Positions 5,467-5,803 of a stretch of 5,803 bases of DNA are shown here, piece by piece. Source of the DNA: Candidatus Woesearchaeota archaeon (lineage in GTDB: Archaea > Nanobdellota > Nanobdellia > Woesearchaeales > GW2011-AR4); the NCBI GenBank assembly GCA_016185865.1, contig JACPMU010000014.1, forward strand, positions 1 to 5,803, written 5' to 3'. The number at the start of each line of letters is the position of its first letter. The stretch's first letter is position 1. The position numbers and the translations under genes are program-made. The notes below the pieces were generated by a model that ran no database searches, had not been told where the DNA came from, and was given only the letters and a program-made list of their open reading frames with translations.

Positions 5467-5803
5467 ATGTTTTTCAAATTTTTATTCAAGAACTCAATAG
5501 TCTTTTCCCACGCATCCTTTGTCTGCTCAGGCGCATAATTTGCTCCTGATGGGTTTGCAAAGGCATGCCCCACCCCTTCATAGATGCGGATTTCATTCTG
5601 TATGTTCAATTGGTTTAATGATTTTTCAAATTCCTTGACGCTTGCAACCGGAATTGAAGTATCCAGGCTTCCAAAAATCCCGAGCACGGGCCATTTTATA
5701 ACAGAGAGCTTTGTTGCGTTTGTCTCAAGGCTTCCGTAATATACCACAGTTGCCGCAAGCTTTTCATTCAAGGCTAATTGCAGTGACATCTGGCCGCCGA
5801 AGC
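5463..5803 (-). CDS. dienelactone hydrolase family protein, 5' partial
   Basis: The frame is open to the window end, so the first ATG (5789) is internal. The visible 112 complete codons begin FGGQMSLQLA, the residues right after the alpha/beta-hydrolase nucleophile elbow of dienelactone hydrolases (G-x-C-x-G-G). The codon before F is cut; its last two bases are GC, so it can be TGC (Cys) or AGC (Ser), as expected for the nucleophile. Counting F as 1, the acid is D47 in GSLD and the base is H79 in GVGHAF, followed by ANPSG as is typical. The family hydrolyses ester or lactone bonds; Cys would suit a true DLH. The natural substrate cannot be told and many such genes are unlinked to aromatic degradation. 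It converges on cdc6; the two stop codons share CTAA at 5463-5466. Confidence 0.9.
   Translation of the reverse strand, partial: FGGQMSLQLALNEKLAATVVYYGSLETNATKLSVIKWPVLGIFGSLDTSIPVASVKEFEKSLNQLNIQNEIRIYEGVGHAFANPSGANYAPEQTKDAWEKTIEFLNKNLKNI
5469..5487 (+). terminator. probable T-rich terminator of cdc6
   Basis: Two runs of five T (5470-5474 and 5479-5483) plus TATT follow the cdc6 stop within 20 bases. Such U-rich tracts act as archaeal terminators without a stem-loop. The tract lies inside the 3' coding end of the convergent DLH-like gene, where it encodes the Lys/Asn-rich tail. Confidence 0.5.

Noticed and set aside
1..5803. tRNA or rRNA genes, CRISPR arrays, insertion sequences
   Set aside because: Nearly all bases are in recognisable coding regions, and I saw no cloverleaf, spaced repeats, transposase motifs or terminal inverted repeats.

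Overview
The window reads as a piece of archaeal chromosome, most likely from a small-genome archaeon of the DPANN type (for example Woesearchaeota-like). The archaeal assignment rests on an Orc1/Cdc6-family initiator, a PIN-ATPase-KH protein of a characteristically archaeal family, and archaeal TATA boxes placed about 25-30 bases before start codons. The narrower lineage is inference from general style (compact genes, moderate A+T, AGG/AGA arginine codons) and could be wrong. Almost every base is coding; the longest gap is 83 bp.

Layout. (1) 1-1503 (+) is the 3' part of a PIN/ATPase/KH gene whose N-terminal PIN domain is cut by the window edge. (2) 2683-1508 (-) converges on it with only 4 bp between the stops. 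It encodes a divergent GalT-like/HIT-superfamily protein with an intact CxxC and an HPHAH motif in place of the usual HPHxQ. (3) 2767-4044 (+) is a complete seryl-tRNA synthetase, divergent from the GalT-like gene across an 83-bp spacer that holds back-to-back promoters and a dyad-symmetric element. (4) 4065-4349 (+) is a small two-helix membrane protein with a C-terminal zinc ribbon, 20 bp behind serS. (5) 4387-5466 (+) is an Orc1/Cdc6-type AAA+ protein with its own TATA box. (6) 5803-5463 (-) is the C-terminal part of a dienelactone-hydrolase-like enzyme, cut just after its nucleophile elbow; its stop codon overlaps that of cdc6 by 4 bp.

Working relations. The PIN-ATPase-KH protein (related to Sulfolobus PINA, linked to Holliday-junction processing), SerRS and Orc1/Cdc6 are information-processing genes. 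The GalT-like protein and the DLH-like enzyme are metabolic or unknown, lie on the other strand, and probably have no functional link to them. The GalT-like gene also differs in codon choice: 14 of its 17 Gln codons are CAA, against 8 of 43 in the three main + strand genes, so it may be a later arrival.

I see no convincing new multi-gene system. The points most worth a second look are the histidine-triad GalT-like protein with its foreign codon use and possible operator, the unnamed membrane zinc-ribbon protein, and the interlocked gene ends around cdc6.
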